Positions 13,047 to 14,302 of a stretch of DNA of 14,302 nucleotides are shown piece by piece. This DNA comes from Methanosarcinales archaeon. GTDB lineage: Archaea; Halobacteriota; Syntropharchaeia; Alkanophagales; Methanospirareceae. Made by a program: the position numbers and the translations under genes. The stretch is from positions 1-14,302 of the forward strand of contig JAENXH010000015.1 in NCBI GenBank assembly GCA_016649585.1. The letters run 5' to 3'. How positions within the stretch are numbered: position 1 is the stretch's first letter; the number at the start of each line of letters is the position of its first letter. The notes under the pieces are model-generated. The model saw only the letters and a list, made by a program, of their open reading frames with translations, ran no database searches and was not told the origin of the DNA.

Positions 13047-13994
13047 ATGTCAGAACATGAAGAGGCAGAGAGATTAGAGACAACGAGGGGCGAAAAAATA
13101 TTGGCTTTTGCTATGGTTATCTTCCTTTTAATAGGCGGGATAAACGTCCTTAACGAGTTAGAAGACATTCCTGATAGACCACTGATAGACACTTACAATG
13201 AAAAATATGGTGTTTATACGCTGGGGGCTGAGGAAAGAAGCATCGAAACGGAGCTTGAAACCGCCAGTAAAACCCTCGGAAATGCCAATGATGAATATCT
13301 TCGTGCTAAGGGAGACTACCTGTTTAAAAGGGAGGAATACCGGGTAATACTGGATAAAGGAGAGACGGATGAAGTAAAAGAGAGAGAACATGAAGAGGCA
13401 AGGGAAAGGTATGAGAAATCACAGGTAAGACTCGATTCTGCGCAAGCTGTTTACGGTGAGATCAGAGGGAGGTTGGAACAAAAGAGAGAAGAAGTATTGA
13501 CTGCACGTGAATCAGCATCGGACGAATACAGGAGAGATTATCAAATATACAGATTGAAAGTATTGGCTATAAGGTTAGCTTTTGTGCTTCCATTATTGGC
13601 AGTTGCTATTATCGTATTCTTAAAAGCCAAAAAGGCGAGAAGCAAATATACCATTCACGCTAATGCGTTCATGGCTTTTGCATCTCTCTTATTGATGTAC
13701 ATGATCATCGAGAACGTGTGGGCGGTGGTTCACATAATTGGTATATCTATTCTTGGGGCGGTGGCATGCGCTGTCTCACTGGCATATCTAAAGAAACAAT
13801 TCTTCAGCTTCGAGCGTATTTCCATGTCCAGACTAAAGGAAAATAAATGCCCTTGGTGCGGTTTTCCCTTCAGATATGATATGCTTTTTTGTCAAAATTG
13901 TGGGAAGAAATTAGCTGTGAAATGCCCGGAATGTGGTAAGATGCGACCGATTTTAGCCCGTTTCTGCCCCAACTGTGGGAAGAATAAAAAGTAA
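13047..13994 (+). CDS. Membrane protein with coiled coil and double zinc ribbon
   Basis: A 315-residue protein of no family I can name. Order of parts: a short acidic N-terminus, transmembrane helix 1 (18-34), a long charged helical region likely to form a coiled coil (about 60-165, rich in E, K and R), transmembrane helices at about 172-193, 205-222 and 226-247, then a C-terminal zinc-ribbon pair. The ribbon cysteines are C268/C271 with C282/C285 and C293/C296 with C307/C310 (CPWC, CQNC, CPEC, CPNC). With four helices the zinc ribbons and the N-terminus fall on the same, probably cytoplasmic, side, putting the coiled coil outside. A GAGGG ribosome site lies 6 bases before the ATG. Zinc-ribbon tails of this type often mediate protein or nucleic-acid contacts. 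The gene is divergent from trxB. Confidence 0.8.
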   Translation: MSEHEEAERLETTRGEKILAFAMVIFLLIGGINVLNELEDIPDRPLIDTYNEKYGVYTLGAEERSIETELETASKTLGNANDEYLRAKGDYLFKREEYRVILDKGETDEVKEREHEEARERYEKSQVRLDSAQAVYGEIRGRLEQKREEVLTARESASDEYRRDYQIYRLKVLAIRLAFVLPLLAVAIIVFLKAKKARSKYTIHANAFMAFASLLLMYMIIENVWAVVHIIGISILGAVACAVSLAYLKKQFFSFERISMSRLKENKCPWCGFPFRYDMLFCQNCGKKLAVKCPECGKMRPILARFCPNCGKNKK

Positions 13995-14022
13995 CAATTA
14001 ATTTTATAAGCACGTGTATAAG

Positions 14023-14031
14023 ATATAAAAA
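14023..14031 (+). promoter_or_regulatory. TATA box of the tRNA-Val gene
   Basis: ATATAAAAA, centred 25 bases before the tRNA 5' end at 14052, the standard archaeal spacing. It is the best-formed promoter in the window. Confidence 0.6.
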
Positions 14032-14051
14032 CGGTCATGCCACAGATTCAG

Positions 14052-14124
14052 GGGCCCGTGGTCTAGCTGGAATGACGTCGCCTTTACGAGGCGAAGGTCA
14101 TGCGTTCGAATCGCATCGGGCCCA
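14052..14124 (+). tRNA. tRNA-Val (anticodon UAC)
   Basis: A full 73-base cloverleaf. The acceptor stem GGGCCCG pairs with CGGGCCC (14117-14123) and is followed by discriminator A. The D arm is GTCT-AGCTGGAA-TGAC, with a T-T mismatch at its inner pair. The anticodon stem TCGCC/GGCGA encloses the loop TTTACGA, with anticodon TAC at 14085-14087. The T stem ATGCG/CGCAT encloses TTCGAAT. There is no intron and the 3' CCA is not encoded (CCCATAA). It decodes GUA, and by wobble other valine codons. A T-rich CTTTTATTTC at 14129-14138 is the probable terminator. Confidence 0.97.
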
Positions 14125-14150
14125 TAACTCTTTTATTTCAATCAGAACAC

Positions 14151-14162
14151 TTCTTTTAAAAA
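14151..14162 (+). promoter_or_regulatory. TATA-like box of the agmatinase-family gene
   Basis: TTCTTTTAAAAA, centred about 26 bases before the ATG at 14182, which predicts a leaderless message. Confidence 0.45.
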
Positions 14163-14181
14163 GGTTAAGAACGCTCGTCCT

Positions 14182-14302
14182 ATGAAATTTTCAGGCTCGT
14201 TATCGGAAGTAGATAAGGAAAAAGCATGGTATGAATTGGTGGGCGTGCCTTTTGACGGCAACGCTTTCAAGAAAGGCTCAAGAGAAGGACCAAAGGCGAT
14301 AA
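14182..14302 (+). CDS. Agmatinase-family ureohydrolase, 5' part only
   Basis: Only the first 40 codons are in the window. The protein begins MKFSGSLSEVDKEKAWYELV and continues into GVPFDGNAFKKGSREGPKAI. The GVPFDG...GSREGP segment is the N-terminal signature of the arginase/agmatinase/ureohydrolase family, which hydrolyses guanidino compounds using two manganese ions. In archaea these are usually agmatinases that make putrescine from agmatine. The metal-binding residues lie beyond the window edge, so neither integrity nor substrate can be checked. It starts 57 bases after tRNA-Val with its own TATA-like box. Confidence 0.85.
   Translation, partial: MKFSGSLSEVDKEKAWYELVGVPFDGNAFKKGSREGPKAI

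Overview
The window is a compact stretch of an archaeal chromosome. Archaeal markers are plain: diphthine synthase (DphB), transcription factor B (TFB), an archaeal-type RNase HII, the archaeal cobalamin enzyme CobY, a geranylgeranyl-reductase-family flavoprotein, a DUF99 protein, and A/T-rich TATA-like boxes about 25-30 bases before several start codons. The gene set suits a methanogen-related euryarchaeon. The style of the genes and of the CCAAAT-rich intergenic repeat makes me think of Methanophagales/ANME-1-like archaea, but that is an impression, not something the sequence proves.

Layout. 1-1734: argS on the minus strand. 1851-2612: dphB on the plus strand. 2773-4165: minus strand, a MthK-like potassium channel gene followed by a small winged-helix regulator gene. 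4274-5039: a gene graveyard, where the 3' end of a sensor histidine kinase (minus) abuts a truncated, frameshifted tRNA methyltransferase of Trm5 type (plus). 5197-7438: a two-gene plus-strand operon (metal-dependent amidohydrolase, then geranylgeranyl-reductase-family flavoprotein) behind a pair of symmetric operator-like sites. 7691-7906: a 71-residue membrane protein. 8034-8426: a CoA-binding-fold protein. 8470-9057: cobY (minus), with a perfect 25-base palindrome just upstream. 9183-10252: a translationally coupled pair, an unrecognised 160-residue protein and DUF99. 10232-10374: an inverted CCAAAT/ATTTGG-rich repeat between convergent genes. 10384-12974: minus-strand trxB, rnhB and tfb, probably one operon. 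13047-13994: a divergent membrane/coiled-coil/zinc-ribbon protein that seems to share a TATA element with trxB. 14052-14124: tRNA-Val(UAC). 14182 to the end: the start of an agmatinase-family gene.

Most of the content is housekeeping: translation (argS, dphB, tRNA-Val, the trm5 remnant), transcription (tfb), replication and repair (rnhB, perhaps DUF99), redox (trxB), cofactor and lipid metabolism (cobY, reductase, amidohydrolase). No mobile element, CRISPR array or defence island is visible, and no stretch over 300 bases lacks a gene or gene remnant. I do not see a convincing new multi-gene system. The most interesting points are the histidine kinase/Trm5 junction, the disrupted start of the channel gene, the paired operator-like sites at 5089-5163, the palindrome before cobY, an ArgS lacking both lysines that usually serve ATP binding, and two unrecognised conserved-looking genes (9183 and 13047).
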